DNA from: Pseudolysinimonas sp051954455
GTDB taxonomy: Bacteria; Actinomycetota; Actinomycetes; Actinomycetales; Microbacteriaceae
Assembly (NCBI RefSeq): GCF_051954455.1
Contig: NZ_JBQCHS010000027.1
Span: forward strand, 1 to 53,141
Length of the DNA stretch: 53,141 bases
Direction of reading: 5' to 3'
The notes under the pieces were generated by a model. It made no database searches, was not told where the DNA came from, and saw only the letters and a list, made by a program, of their open reading frames with translations. Shown piece by piece: positions 7,795 to 17,067 of this stretch. How positions within the stretch are numbered: the first letter of the stretch is position 1; the number at the start of each line of letters is the position of its first letter. Both the position numbers and the translations under genes were made by a program.

Positions 7795-9333
7795 ATGACG
7801 ACACGTCTGCGCTTCATGAAAGCCGCGATCGCGTTGCTCGCGGCGGGTGCCGCCGCGGGGGCGGTCGCGATCCCGTCGGTCGCCGCGCCCGGGGTCGTCC
7901 CGCTGGCTGCGGCGGTCCCGAGGACCCCGGCCGTGTTCTCCGGCACGCGGGGGCCGTCCACGGCCTGCACGCTGCCGGACGGGACGCCGGTGAACTACTA
8001 CCACTGCTACACGCCGGCCGAGATCAGATCGGCCTACGGCGTGGACGGCGTCGCCGCGGCCGGCGGTGCCGCGAACCTCGGGCAGGGCCAGACCATCGTC
8101 CTCGTCGACGCGTACGGCAGCCCGACCGCGAGCCACGATCTCGGCGTCTTCCACGACGCGTTCTTCCCGTCGCTGCCGGCCCCCGACTTCGAGCAGGTGT
8201 TCCCGCAGGGCAACCCGCAGTACACGAACGCCAACGGGCAGGGGCTGGGCGGCCCGAGCGCGGCGGCGGGTTGGTCCGGGGAGGCGACTCTCGACATCGA
8301 GTGGGCGTACGCGATCGCTCCGCTCGCCCACATCGTGCTCGTGGCCACCCCGCCCGCGGAGACCCTCGGCGTGCAGGGCCTGCCGAACCTGTTCAAGGCG
8401 ATCTCGACCGAGATCGACGAGCAGCCGGCCGGAACCCTGTTCTCGATGTCGTTCGGCGTCACCGAGCAGACGTTCGGAGGTGCGGCGGCGAGCCAGACGG
8501 CGAAGTTCGACGCGGTGTTCCAGCGCGGGCTCGCCAAGCACGACAACTTCTTCGCGTCGAGCGGTGACGACGGCACCCTCGGCGCCGCCAAGCAGCACAA
8601 GGAGACCGCGACCTATCCGAACCCGACGGTCGGCTGGCCGGCCTCCTCGCCGTACGTGGTGTCGGTCGGCGGCACGCAGCTGCAGGACGGCTGGACCTGG
8701 AATCCGTCGTCGAACGACCCCTACACCGCGAGCGGTGCGTTCAACCCGGCCTACTGGGCCGCCACCCCGGGCGGCACGAGCGAGGCGGTGTGGAACGAGT
8801 CGTGGGGCCCGATCGGCTCCGGCGGCGGAGTGAGCTCCATCTATGCGAAGCCGTCCTGGCAGACGGCCGGCCCGTCGGGCGGGCGCGTGGTCCCGGACAC
8901 GGCGTGGAATGCCGCGGTGAACGGCGGCGTCGACGTCTACATCAGCGCTTATCCCGAGTACAACTGCGGGACGTCGACCGGGTGCTGGACGATCTACGGC
9001 GGCACCTCGGCGGCCTCCCCGCAGACCGCGGGACTCGTCGCCCTGGTCAACCGGGCGCGGCAGGCGGCGGGCAAGGAGCCGATCGGATTCCTCGACCCGC
9101 TCCTCTACGCCGGCGTCGGCTCCGACGCGAACGCCTACTCCGACATCACCGCGCAGCACTACGGCAGCGCGCCGAAGGCCTTCGACGGGAAGTCGGCGGG
9201 TGATCTCGTCGACAACCAGATGTGGCAGACGTCGGTGGCCGGCTTCCCGACCACGGCCGGCTACGACGCCACGACCGGATGGGGCACCCCGAAGGCGCCG
9301 GGGTTCGTGGGCGCGCTCACGGCGGCCCCGTAA
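7795..9333 (+). CDS. Secreted S53-family (sedolisin-type) serine peptidase
   Basis: This 512-residue protein starts with a Sec signal peptide (positive MTTRLRFMK, hydrophobic Ala/Val core, likely cleavage in the SVAAP or PLAAA region). Sedolisin hallmarks follow: Glu163 and Asp167 in GEATLDIEW, the oxyanion Asp258 in SSGDDG, and nucleophile Ser405 in GGTSAASP. The C-terminal DIT...GYDATTGWGTPK region matches the calcium-binding end of the fold. The large activation propeptide usual for S53 enzymes is absent: mature-like sequence (YTPAEIRSAYG) begins at about residue 72. It stands alone behind a GAAGGGG ribosome site and ends at a strong hairpin. Confidence 0.9.
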   Translation: MTTRLRFMKAAIALLAAGAAAGAVAIPSVAAPGVVPLAAAVPRTPAVFSGTRGPSTACTLPDGTPVNYYHCYTPAEIRSAYGVDGVAAAGGAANLGQGQTIVLVDAYGSPTASHDLGVFHDAFFPSLPAPDFEQVFPQGNPQYTNANGQGLGGPSAAAGWSGEATLDIEWAYAIAPLAHIVLVATPPAETLGVQGLPNLFKAISTEIDEQPAGTLFSMSFGVTEQTFGGAAASQTAKFDAVFQRGLAKHDNFFASSGDDGTLGAAKQHKETATYPNPTVGWPASSPYVVSVGGTQLQDGWTWNPSSNDPYTASGAFNPAYWAATPGGTSEAVWNESWGPIGSGGGVSSIYAKPSWQTAGPSGGRVVPDTAWNAAVNGGVDVYISAYPEYNCGTSTGCWTIYGGTSAASPQTAGLVALVNRARQAAGKEPIGFLDPLLYAGVGSDANAYSDITAQHYGSAPKAFDGKSAGDLVDNQMWQTSVAGFPTTAGYDATTGWGTPKAPGFVGALTAAP

Positions 9334-9342
9334 CGACCAGAC

Positions 9343-9380
9343 GGAGCGCGCCGGGCGGTGGACGCCGTCCGGCGCGCTCC
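9343..9380. terminator. GC-rich hairpin between convergent genes
   Basis: A perfect 12-bp inverted repeat, GGAGCGCGCCGG (9343-9354) and CCGGCGCGCTCC (9369-9380), with a 14-base loop lies nine bases after the peptidase stop and just before the RDD gene stop on the other strand. It lacks a long T-tract, as is common in high-GC actinobacteria. It could terminate transcription from both sides. Confidence 0.7.
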
Positions 9381-9390
9381 TGTTCGACGA

Positions 9391-9903
9391 TCAGGGCGTC
9401 GTGTCGTCGGCACGACCGACCACCCGGGTTCCGGCGGCGGCGTCGTAGGCGGTCCGCCCCCGTCTGACGAAGAGCGACACGACGTACACGACCGGCAGCA
9501 CGTAGGCCGCAACCAGCAGACCCGACGCGAACGGCGTCGGGTCGGTGATCACGGCGATCACGGCGGCATGACCGACGAGCCAGGGCGCCGCCACCTTGAT
9601 CGCATTCCTGAGGAGCGCCCGGCTGAGCGTCGGCCGCCGTCCCTCATGCCGCACGACCAGTCCGAGCAGCGCCTTGCCGGCCGTCGCGCCGCGGAGGTGC
9701 TCCAGCATCGCCAGGCCGACCACGACGGGGACGACGACGACCAGCGCTCCGACCACGTTCAGGGCGAGGGGGCCGACCCCGCGGATGGCTCCCGACAGAT
9801 AGAGGGGGATCCCGACGGCGGCCGTGACGGCCACCCACCCGAGGATCACGCCGCAGTCCACCGCCCACGCGCCGATCCGGCGCCACGGGTGCCGCTCGCT
9901 CAC
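9391..9903 (-). CDS. RDD-family membrane protein
   Basis: This 170-residue integral membrane protein has the RDD-family pattern: an early Arg/Asp helix (RRIGAWAVDCGVILGWV), further hydrophobic segments, the RGATAGKALLGLVV loop and a late RALLRNAIK region. The GTG start at 9903 overlaps the TGA of the upstream acetyltransferase gene, so the two are translationally coupled. RDD proteins are small membrane proteins, some linked to ion transport, but the role of this one cannot be read from sequence. Confidence 0.75.
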   Translation of the reverse strand: MSERHPWRRIGAWAVDCGVILGWVAVTAAVGIPLYLSGAIRGVGPLALNVVGALVVVVPVVVGLAMLEHLRGATAGKALLGLVVRHEGRRPTLSRALLRNAIKVAAPWLVGHAAVIAVITDPTPFASGLLVAAYVLPVVYVVSLFVRRGRTAYDAAAGTRVVGRADDTTP

Positions 9904-10697
9904 CGCACCCACTCGTATGGCGTCGTGGTCGACACCCGCACGAGCCCCGCGCGCTCGAGGATCGGGCGCGACGCCTCCGTCGAGTCGCTGTGCGCGAAAC
10001 GGTGGCCGCTCGCGAGCGCCGAGCGCGCGCGGGCGGCGGTGAGCGCGCGGTAGATCCCGCGGCCGCGCCAGGCGGGGAGGGTCGCACCGCCCCACAGGCC
10101 GACGATGTCGGATCCGGCCACCGGCTCCAGTCGCCCGGCCGACACGATCCGGCCGTCGGCCTCCGCCACCCACAGCTCGATGCCCGCGTCGAGGGCGAGC
10201 CCGTGGATCATCGCCTCGGCCGTCTCGCCGGTCGCCGGGAGGCCGAAGGCCTCCTCCTGCATCCGCCCGAGCGCGCGGATGTCGTCGTCGGCGGTGATCG
10301 TGCGCAGGGTCACGCCCGGCGGCAGGGCGACGTCGTCGACCAGACCCGACAGCTCGCCCATCATGATCGACTCCGGCTCGTCGGGCTCGAAGCCGTTCGC
10401 GACGAGGGCGTCGTGCAGCCCGGGTGCCGCGTCGTGGCCGCGGGTCTTCCATTCGACACGTGCGACCTCCGGACGGGTCCGGAACCGGTCGAGCGCGGCC
10501 GGCGCCAGGCGACGGAGCGCGCCGGCATCCGCGCCGTCGAGGTCGCGATAGGTGACGAAGCCGCGCCCGCCGACGAACGTGGCGAGATGCAGCGGGCCCA
10601 GGCGCTCGAGCGTCAGGGCGCCGGCGGTCTCGGCCTCGGTGCGCAGGTGGTCGTCGTAGACGGCGAGCAGGTTCGCGCGTCGCGAGTCGTCGGTCAC
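9900..10697 (-). CDS. GNAT-family N-acetyltransferase
   Basis: This protein of 265 residues has a C-terminal GNAT domain. The acetyl-CoA-binding loop is ATLPAWRGRGIYRALTAARA (about residues 205-224), preceded by the strand ELWVAEADGRIVSAGRL and followed by a beta-strand with a final AGLVRVSTTTPYEW. The N-terminal 115 residues form a degenerate GNAT-like half without a pyrophosphate loop. Start is GTG 10697; the only nearby ATG (10705) is stopped at once by TGA. GGGAG lies about ten bases upstream. It is coupled to the RDD gene. The substrate is unknown. Confidence 0.75.
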   Translation of the reverse strand: MTDDSRRANLLAVYDDHLRTEAETAGALTLERLGPLHLATFVGGRGFVTYRDLDGADAGALRRLAPAALDRFRTRPEVARVEWKTRGHDAAPGLHDALVANGFEPDEPESIMMGELSGLVDDVALPPGVTLRTITADDDIRALGRMQEEAFGLPATGETAEAMIHGLALDAGIELWVAEADGRIVSAGRLEPVAGSDIVGLWGGATLPAWRGRGIYRALTAARARSALASGHRFAHSDSTEASRPILERAGLVRVSTTTPYEWVR

Positions 10698-10738
10698 GGT
10701 GCCATGCTCCCGCAGTCGAGACGGCGGGGAGGCCGGCG

Positions 10739-13700
10739 TCAGCCGCGGACGGAGGCGGGGCCCGCCGCGATCGTTCGGCCTCGGCCGAGGTCGAGCACCC
10801 GGTCGGCCGCGCGCACATCCGCGTCGCGGTGCGTCACCAGCACGACGAGCCGGTCGCGGGTGGCGGCGCGGAGGTCGTCGAGGAGCGCGTCGGCGCCCGG
10901 TTCGTCGAGGTGGGCGGTCGGCTCGTCGAGGAGGAGGACGTCAGAGCCGGTCAGCAGCGCCCGGGCGACCGCCAGCCGCCGCCGCTCGCCGCCGGAGAGC
11001 GCCCGCCCGGTCGAGCCGACCCGGGTGTCGAGCCCGTCGGGCGCGTCGCGGAGGAGCGGGCCGTGGCCGACGCGCTCGAGAGCGGCCATGAGGTCGGCAT
11101 CCGTCGCCGGGCCGGCGAGCAGCAGGTTGCCGCGGAGCGTCGAGTCGAAGACGTGCGCGTCCTGCGGGCACCAGGCGAACAGCGGGCGTGCCGACGCGAG
11201 CGGGGCGCCGTCGACGAGGATGCGGCCGGACTCCGCGGGGAGGCCGCCGAGCAGGGCGGTCAGCAGGGTCGACTTGCCGCTGCCGGACGGCCCCCGGACG
11301 ACCAGCCAGTCGCCGCGGGCGGCCCGGGCGTCCAGCTCGTCGAGCACGGGGTCCGCGGCGCCGGGCCAGCGCACCGTGAGCCCCTCGAGCCGGAGCTCGT
11401 CGACGGGGCGCCGCGTCGGCTCCGGAAGCTCGGCGGGAACGCCGAGGAACGGGGACAGCGCCCGCAGCGCGGTGCGGAGCCCCGCGATCCGCGGCGCGGC
11501 CGCCGCGAGCCCGCCGAGCGGGTCGACCGTCGCGAGGGCGAGCAGGGCCGCCGCGCCGACCAGTGCGCCGGGTGCGCCGGCAGAGGCCGCGACGACGAGC
11601 AGCGCCGCCGCCCCGGCCGCGGCGCGCGCCATGGCCTCGCCGACGCCGAGCCCGGTCGCCGCGGTGCGCTCGGCGGCACCCGCCCGGGCGTCGAGCTCCG
11701 CGAGCCTTCCGACGGCCGCGGAACGCGCGCCGTTCGCGGCGAGCTCCGGGCCGGCGGCGGCGAGGGCCGCGGCCTCGCGGGTGAGCGACGATCGCGACCG
11801 CGCCCGCCGGGCCTCCGCCCGGGCGGCCCCGAGGGCGGCGATCACCGGAACGAGCACGGCGGCGCCCCCGAGCACGAGCGCGGCGGGCAGCGCGGCCGGG
11901 ACGAGCGCCGCGACCGTGACGGCCGCGCCGAGCATCGCGAGCATCCCGCCGGCGATCGGCACCACGACGCGGGGCGCCGCCTCGCGCACCGTCTCGATCC
12001 CGGTCACCAGGTGATCGACGGCGGTCCCGCCCTCCTGCAGGTGGCGCGACCCTGCGGCGCGTGCGGCGATCGCGCGCCAGATGCGCAGCCGCATCCGGTC
12101 GGTGGCGGTGAAGAGCGCGTCGTGGGTCCAGCGGCGCTCGGCGTAGCGGGCGACGGCGCGGCCGAGGCCGAAGAAGCGCACCCCGACGATCGCCGGGAGC
12201 AGCAGCAGGATCGGCGCACCCGAGGCGGCCTGCACGATGAGCCAGCCCGAGAGGGCGGTGAGCGAGAGGGCCGCGGCGGTGGCGAGAAGGCCGAGCGCCA
12301 CGGCGAGGATCCAGCGACCGGGGGCGGCGGTCAGGAGCTGGACGACGGGGGAGCGGGCGGGCTCGGCCGTCGCCGTGTGCGCGGGCGCGGCGGTCGTCGA
12401 CGGCAGGTCCCGCGGCGCATCGCCGGACGGGCGGACCTCCTCCGGGCGGGGGGAGGTCGCCGGGGCCACCCGCACGATGCGGTCGGCGGCGGCCTGCAAC
12501 GCCGGGTCGTGGGTCACGACGAGGATCGCCGCACGGCCCCGCCGGGCGTCGAGGGCCGCGTGCACGAGCTCGGCCGCCTCCGCGTCGAGGTGCGCGGTCG
12601 GCTCGTCGAGGAGCAGCAGACCCGCCCCCGCGTCGACGCGGAGCAGCGCCCGCACCACGCCGAGCCGGCGGCGCTCGCCGGGGCTGAGGTCCGCGGTCCG
12701 GGCGGCGAGCAGCCCGTCGATGCCGAGCTCCACGGCGACGCGATGGGCCGCCGCCTCGTCCGGTGCGACGAGGGCCAGCTCGCCCGCGACATCGGCGGCC
12801 AGCGCGTGGGGCTCCTGCGGGGCATAGCCGAGTCGCGGCGCGCGCGCGACGATGCCGGTGAGCGCGACGTCGTCGCTCGGGATCCCGGCGAGCGCCGCGA
12901 GGAGCGTGCTCTTGCCGCAGCCGCTCGGGCCCGCGATCGCGACGAGCTCGCCGGGCCGGACGTCGAGGTCCACCGGCCCGACGACCAGCCGGTCGTCGCG
13001 GCGGACGCGCGCGTCCCACAGAGAGAGCCCGGTGTCGGCGTCGACCGGGGCGACGTCGGGGGAGCGCAGCGCGCGCACCGCGTCGAGCGCCTCCGTTCCC
13101 TTCTGCGACGCGTGGTATGCGGCCCCGGCGTCCCGCAGCGCGCCGAACGCGTCGGGCGCGACGACGAGCACGAGCAGGGCGATCGAGAGCGGCACGTCGT
13201 GCGACCCGAGCCGCACGCCCAGCACGACGGCGACCACCGCGACGGAGATCGTCGCGACGAGCTCCAGGGCGAGCGACGACAGGAACGCGGTGCGGAGGGT
13301 CTCGCGGGTCCGGCGGCGCACCCGCGCCTGCAGCCGCGCGAGCGCCGCCGACTGCTCGGCGACCCGTCCGAGGCCGACGATGACCGGGAGGCCGGCCGCG
13401 AGCTCCGCGACGTGGTGGGCGAGGCGGCCGAGCTCGGCCACCGCCTCCGCCGTCCGCTCCCGGGTGTGCATCCCGACGAGCGCGAGGAACACGGGGACGA
13501 GCGGCAGCGTCAGGGCGACGATGAGGCCGCTCAGCGGGTCGGCGACCAGCACACGGCCGAGCACCATGAGCGGGACGACGGCGGCCGCGATCGCCGCGGG
13601 CACCGCTGTGCCGATCAGGTCGTCGAGGTCGTCGAGACCCGCGCCCGCGACCGCCGCCGCCCGGGCCGGAGGGACACCGGCGCCCGAGGCGAGGTGCTCC

Positions 13701-13975
13701 GCCGCGACGAGCCGCAGCCGCGACTTCACCGCGGTCGCGGTGCGGGCCGCGACGACGCGCACGGCCCATGCGGCGACCGCCTGGACGAGCACCCCCGCGG
13801 CACCGAGGGCGAGGGAGCCGGCGTCCACCGGGTGCCCGCCGGCGAGCCCCGCGACCCCGTCGGCGAGCGCCTGGGCGAGCAGCAGCGCGCCCTCGGTGCG
13901 CACGGCGACGAGGAGGACCAGCCCCGCGAGCGCCGGCCGCGGCAGCTCGCGCACGACCGCGCCCGGCCCCCTCAT
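10739..13975 (-). CDS. cydDC: Fused CydDC thiol-exporter ABC transporter for cytochrome bd assembly
   Basis: This single chain of 1078 residues contains both halves of the cysteine/glutathione-exporting ABC transporter needed to assemble cytochrome bd. Each half has an N-terminal membrane domain and a C-terminal ATPase. The first ATPase has GPSGCGKST (about residue 349), signature LSPGERRR and Walker B LLLLDEPTAHLD. The second has GPSGSGKST (about residue 895), LSGGERRR and VLLLDEPTAHLD. The halves join through a Pro/Ala/Thr linker near residue 530. Fusion of CydD and CydC is known in some actinobacteria such as Streptomyces. The ATG at 13975 overlaps the cydB stop (ATGA), so it is the third gene of cydABDC. 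Confidence 0.93.
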   Translation of the reverse strand: MRGPGAVVRELPRPALAGLVLLVAVRTEGALLLAQALADGVAGLAGGHPVDAGSLALGAAGVLVQAVAAWAVRVVAARTATAVKSRLRLVAAEHLASGAGVPPARAAAVAGAGLDDLDDLIGTAVPAAIAAAVVPLMVLGRVLVADPLSGLIVALTLPLVPVFLALVGMHTRERTAEAVAELGRLAHHVAELAAGLPVIVGLGRVAEQSAALARLQARVRRRTRETLRTAFLSSLALELVATISVAVVAVVLGVRLGSHDVPLSIALLVLVVAPDAFGALRDAGAAYHASQKGTEALDAVRALRSPDVAPVDADTGLSLWDARVRRDDRLVVGPVDLDVRPGELVAIAGPSGCGKSTLLAALAGIPSDDVALTGIVARAPRLGYAPQEPHALAADVAGELALVAPDEAAAHRVAVELGIDGLLAARTADLSPGERRRLGVVRALLRVDAGAGLLLLDEPTAHLDAEAAELVHAALDARRGRAAILVVTHDPALQAAADRIVRVAPATSPRPEEVRPSGDAPRDLPSTTAAPAHTATAEPARSPVVQLLTAAPGRWILAVALGLLATAAALSLTALSGWLIVQAASGAPILLLLPAIVGVRFFGLGRAVARYAERRWTHDALFTATDRMRLRIWRAIAARAAGSRHLQEGGTAVDHLVTGIETVREAAPRVVVPIAGGMLAMLGAAVTVAALVPAALPAALVLGGAAVLVPVIAALGAARAEARRARSRSSLTREAAALAAAGPELAANGARSAAVGRLAELDARAGAAERTAATGLGVGEAMARAAAGAAALLVVAASAGAPGALVGAAALLALATVDPLGGLAAAAPRIAGLRTALRALSPFLGVPAELPEPTRRPVDELRLEGLTVRWPGAADPVLDELDARAARGDWLVVRGPSGSGKSTLLTALLGGLPAESGRILVDGAPLASARPLFAWCPQDAHVFDSTLRGNLLLAGPATDADLMAALERVGHGPLLRDAPDGLDTRVGSTGRALSGGERRRLAVARALLTGSDVLLLDEPTAHLDEPGADALLDDLRAATRDRLVVLVTHRDADVRAADRVLDLGRGRTIAAGPASVRG

Positions 13976-14997
13976 CGGCGGACGGCGGCCGCGAACGCGT
14001 GCGCGGCCGGCAGCTGCTCGACCCGCAGCCGGCGCCGGAAGACCCAGTAGCTCCACGCCTGATAGCCGAGGATCACCGGCAGCGCGCACGCGGTGATGAT
14101 CGTCATGATCCCGAGCGTGTACGGGCCGCTCGACGCGGTGGCGATCGTCAGGTCGAAGGACGCGGAGACGGTCGACGGGAGCACGACCGGGTAGACGGCC
14201 GCGAAGATCCCGGCGGCCCCCGCGACGGCGAAGCCGGCGATGCCGACGAACGCGATCCCCTCCCGACGGCGATGCGCCGCGAGGGCGCCGAGCACGGCGA
14301 GCCCGACGGCGACGATCGTCAGCCCCCAGGTCACCGCCGACCCGTCGCGGAGCTGCACGACGACGGCCCACACCGCCAGGGGGATGAGGGCGATCGGCGC
14401 CCAGAGCGCCGCCCGTCGCCCGGTCCGCACGCGCACCGGCCCGTCGGTCTTGAGCGCGAGGAAGGTCGCCCCGTGCACGAGGCAGAAGCCCACAACGGCG
14501 AGGCCGCCGACCACCGCCATCGGCGTGAACCACGCGAACGGGCCGCCCACACGGTCGCCCTGGGCGTCGAGCGGCAGACCGGTGGTCGTGAGGGCGAGCG
14601 CCGCCCCGACCCCGAACGCGACGACGAGGGAGCCGACGCCGATCCCGGCATCCCACACCCTCGCCCAGCGCTGATGCGCGACCTTGCCGCGGTACTCGAT
14701 CGCGACGGCGCGCACGATGAGCCCGACCAGCACCACGAGCAGCGGGAGGTAGAGCCCCGAGAACAGGGCCGCGTACCAGTCGGGGAACGCCGCGAACGTC
14801 GCGGCCCCCGCCGTGATCAGCCAGACCTCGTTGCCGTCCCAGACCGGGCCGATCGTGTTGAGCATGAGGCGCCGCTCCCGATCGTCTCGGGCGGTGACGA
14901 GCATGTGCATCCCCACCCCGAGGTCGAAGCCCTCGAGGAGGAGGTAGGCGATCCAGAGGACCGCGATGACGACGAACCAGACGGTCTGCAGCTCCAT
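13972..14997 (-). CDS. cydB: Cytochrome bd ubiquinol/menaquinol oxidase subunit II
   Basis: This 341-residue multi-pass membrane protein is CydB, the scaffold partner of the haem-bearing CydA. It begins MELQTVWFVVIAVLWIAYLL and carries the family motif LEGFDLGVGMH (about residues 22-32), NTIGPVWDGNEVWLITAGAA (about 47-66), then TWGLTIVA and a late YQAWSYWVFRRRL. The length is normal for the family. It starts nine bases after cydA and its stop overlaps the cydDC start. The oxidase reduces oxygen to water with high affinity and is typically induced under low oxygen or respiratory inhibition. Confidence 0.95.
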   Translation of the reverse strand: MELQTVWFVVIAVLWIAYLLLEGFDLGVGMHMLVTARDDRERRLMLNTIGPVWDGNEVWLITAGAATFAAFPDWYAALFSGLYLPLLVVLVGLIVRAVAIEYRGKVAHQRWARVWDAGIGVGSLVVAFGVGAALALTTTGLPLDAQGDRVGGPFAWFTPMAVVGGLAVVGFCLVHGATFLALKTDGPVRVRTGRRAALWAPIALIPLAVWAVVVQLRDGSAVTWGLTIVAVGLAVLGALAAHRRREGIAFVGIAGFAVAGAAGIFAAVYPVVLPSTVSASFDLTIATASSGPYTLGIMTIITACALPVILGYQAWSYWVFRRRLRVEQLPAAHAFAAAVRR

Positions 14998-15006
14998 GTC
15001 GCTCTC

Positions 15007-16599
15007 CTAGTAGGCGAAGGCCAGGACGTCGTCGCGGCGGGCGCCGCCGTCCGGCCCGTCGGCGGAATCGTCGTCGTCCGGACCGTGCGCGAGCTCGGGC
15101 ATCGCCGCCGCGACCCCGCCGCGCACGTAGCGCACGAGCAGCGCCACCTCGACGACGAGAAGGACGAGATAGAGGGATCCGAGCACGACGAGCGAGGTGA
15201 TGAGCTCGCCCGACGAGACCCCGGGCGACACCGCGGCCGCCGTGAACATCCACACCCCGTCGATGCCGCCGGGCGTCGGGTTGGGCGCGACGACGAACGG
15301 CTGTCGCCCGAGCTCGGTGAAGATCCAGCCGGCGGCGTTCGCCCCGAACGGCGCGAGGATGCCGAACAGCGCAAGCCGGGTCAGCCACTTCGACGCGGGC
15401 ACCGTCCCGCGCCGGGTGAGGAACAGCGCCACCGCCGCGGCGAACGCGGCCAGCGCGCCGAACCCGATCATGATCCGGAATCCCCAGTAGGTCACCGCCA
15501 TGACGGGCACGTACTGCACCTTCGTGCCCGCGGCCGCTCCGTAGAGCGCCTTGTCGTCGGGGATCGTCGCGCCGTACTTCTCCTGGTACCGCGGCACGAG
15601 GTCGTCGACGCCCGTGACGGTCGTGTCGAAGTTGCCGTTCGCCAGGAAGGAGAGGACGCCCGGGATCTCGATGACGTTCACGACGTTGCCGCAGTCGTGC
15701 GATCCGACGTCGCCGATCGCGAACACCGAGAACGAGCTGCCGGTCTCGCACGCCGCCTCCGCGGCGGCCATCTTCATCGGCTGCTGGACGAACATGAGCT
15801 TGCCCTGCTGGTCGCCCGTGATCGCGACGCCCGCGAAGCCGACGATCGCGACCACCGCGCCGATGCGGAGGGCGGAGATCCAGACGCCGTGGTCGACGCG
15901 GTCGCGGCCGGGGATCGCCGGATCCGCGCCGACCACGACGCGCTTGCGGGGATCCACCGTGTCGATTCCGTCGCGTCGGCGCTGCCACAGGTGGTACCAG
16001 GAGATGCCGAGCAGGAACGCTCCGGCGACCGCGAGCGCGCCGAGGAGGGTGTGGAGGTAGGCCCAGATCGCCGTGTTGTTGGTGAGCACCGAGCCGAGGT
16101 CGACGAGCCGCGGGCGCCCGTCGACGAGCTTCACGCCGACCGGGTGCTGCATCCAGGAGTTGGCGACGATGATGAAGAACGCCGAGATCCAGCTGCCGAG
16201 CACGGCGAGGCAGAGGGTCGCGAGGTGCACGCGCTTCGGGAGGCGGTTCCAGCCGAAGATCCAGAGCCCGAGGAACGTCGACTCGACGAAGAAGGCGAGC
16301 AGACCCTCGAGGGCGAGCGGGGCGCCGAAGACGTCGCCGACGAACCGCGAGTAGCTCGACCACGCCATCCCGAACTGGAACTCCTGCACGAGCCCGGTGG
16401 CGACGCCGAGGATGAAGTTGATCAGGTAGAGCTTGCCCCAGAACTTGACCATGCGGAGCCAGCGCTCGTCGCCGGTGCGCACCCATCGGAACTGGAACCA
16501 GGCCACCACGGCGCCGAGCCCGAGGGTCAGGGGCACCATGAGGAAGTGGTAGACGGTGGTGATGCCGAACTGCCAACGGGCGATGTCGACGGCGTCCAC
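15007..16599 (-). CDS. cydA: Cytochrome bd oxidase subunit I
   Basis: This 530-residue protein is CydA, which binds haems b558, b595 and d and oxidises quinol. His18 in TTVYHFLMVPLTLGL corresponds to the b595 ligand, the His of AYLHTLLGALAVAGA to the b558 ligand, and the Met of FRIMIGFGAL to the other axial ligand. ELGRQPFVVAPNPTP marks the quinol-loop end. The size is that of a CydA with a moderate Q-loop. Start GTG 16599 follows GGGAGG. It leads cydA-cydB-cydDC and its promoter lies among three operators shared with the divergent BlaI-type gene. Confidence 0.95.
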   Translation of the reverse strand: MDAVDIARWQFGITTVYHFLMVPLTLGLGAVVAWFQFRWVRTGDERWLRMVKFWGKLYLINFILGVATGLVQEFQFGMAWSSYSRFVGDVFGAPLALEGLLAFFVESTFLGLWIFGWNRLPKRVHLATLCLAVLGSWISAFFIIVANSWMQHPVGVKLVDGRPRLVDLGSVLTNNTAIWAYLHTLLGALAVAGAFLLGISWYHLWQRRRDGIDTVDPRKRVVVGADPAIPGRDRVDHGVWISALRIGAVVAIVGFAGVAITGDQQGKLMFVQQPMKMAAAEAACETGSSFSVFAIGDVGSHDCGNVVNVIEIPGVLSFLANGNFDTTVTGVDDLVPRYQEKYGATIPDDKALYGAAAGTKVQYVPVMAVTYWGFRIMIGFGALAAFAAAVALFLTRRGTVPASKWLTRLALFGILAPFGANAAGWIFTELGRQPFVVAPNPTPGGIDGVWMFTAAAVSPGVSSGELITSLVVLGSLYLVLLVVEVALLVRYVRGGVAAAMPELAHGPDDDDSADGPDGGARRDDVLAFAY

Positions 16600-16615
16600 G
16601 GGGCCTCCCGATCTC

Positions 16616-16675
16616 TTCTACATTGCGTAGAACTCATTTCTACACGAAGTAGAAGTACTTCGACAACCAGTAGAA
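16616..16675. promoter_or_regulatory. Three tandem BlaI-type operators between cydA and blaI-like gene
   Basis: Two perfect copies of TTCTAC-N5-GTAGAA occur at 16616-16632 and 16638-16654. A third copy with one mismatch (TTCGAC-N5-GTAGAA) is at 16659-16675. Spacings are 22 and 21 bases, about two helical turns, so repressor dimers would stack on one face. BlaI/MecI/CopY regulators bind dyads with TAC/GTA cores. The third copy overlaps the likely -10 of the blaI-like gene, and the first lies between the cydA start and the others, so one cluster could shut both transcripts. The site assignment is inference. Confidence 0.8.
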
Positions 16676-16676
16676 T
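16671..16676 (+). promoter_or_regulatory. -10 element for a leaderless blaI-like transcript
   Basis: TAGAAT, a TANNNT-type -10, is followed by exactly six bases and the ATG at 16683. No ribosome site lies between them, so the mRNA probably begins at or very near the start codon. The third operator copy (16659-16675) covers this -10. Confidence 0.6.
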
Positions 16677-16682
16677 CGATGC

Positions 16683-17051
16683 ATGGCCACCCTGGGACAG
16701 CTCGAGCGCTCCGTCATGGACGCCCTGTGGGACGCCCCCGGCACGCTCGAAGCGAACGAGCTGCGCGACCTGCTCGCGGCCGCCGACGGCCAGCGGGAGC
16801 TCGCGGTCACCACGGTGCTCACCGTGCTCGGCCGGCTCGAGAAGAAGGGCATGATCTCGCGCGACCGCAGCGCCCGCCCCCACCGTTGGCGCGCCGCCGG
16901 ATCGCGCGCGGAGCACGTCGCCGAGCTCATGCACGACGCCCTCGGCGACGTGGGCGACCGGGAGGCCGTGCTCGCGCGCTTCATCGGCCGCGTGACCCCG
17001 GAGGACGCGGCCGCCCTCCGCCGCCTGCTCGGCGAGCGCGCCGCCAGCTGA
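16683..17051 (+). CDS. BlaI/MecI/CopY-family transcriptional repressor
   Basis: This 122-residue protein is a winged-helix repressor of the BlaI/MecI/CopY (penicillinase repressor) family: LGQLERSVMDALWDAPG, then ELAVTTVLTVLGRLEKKGMI with the recognition helix, then a wing SRDRSARPHRWRAAG and a C-terminal dimerisation helix pair. Length matches the family. It is followed 16 bases later by an M56 membrane peptidase gene, the usual partner that inactivates such repressors. It faces cydABDC across three operator copies, so the likely regulon is cytochrome bd plus itself. No beta-lactamase gene is nearby. Confidence 0.9.
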   Translation: MATLGQLERSVMDALWDAPGTLEANELRDLLAAADGQRELAVTTVLTVLGRLEKKGMISRDRSARPHRWRAAGSRAEHVAELMHDALGDVGDREAVLARFIGRVTPEDAAALRRLLGERAAS

Positions 17052-17067
17052 CCGGGCCCGGCCCACC

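Noticed and set aside
13976..16576. Upstream extension of the cydDC frame on the minus strand
   Set aside because: It reads through cydB and cydA in another frame and is Arg-rich nonsense; the real start at 13975 overlaps the cydB stop.
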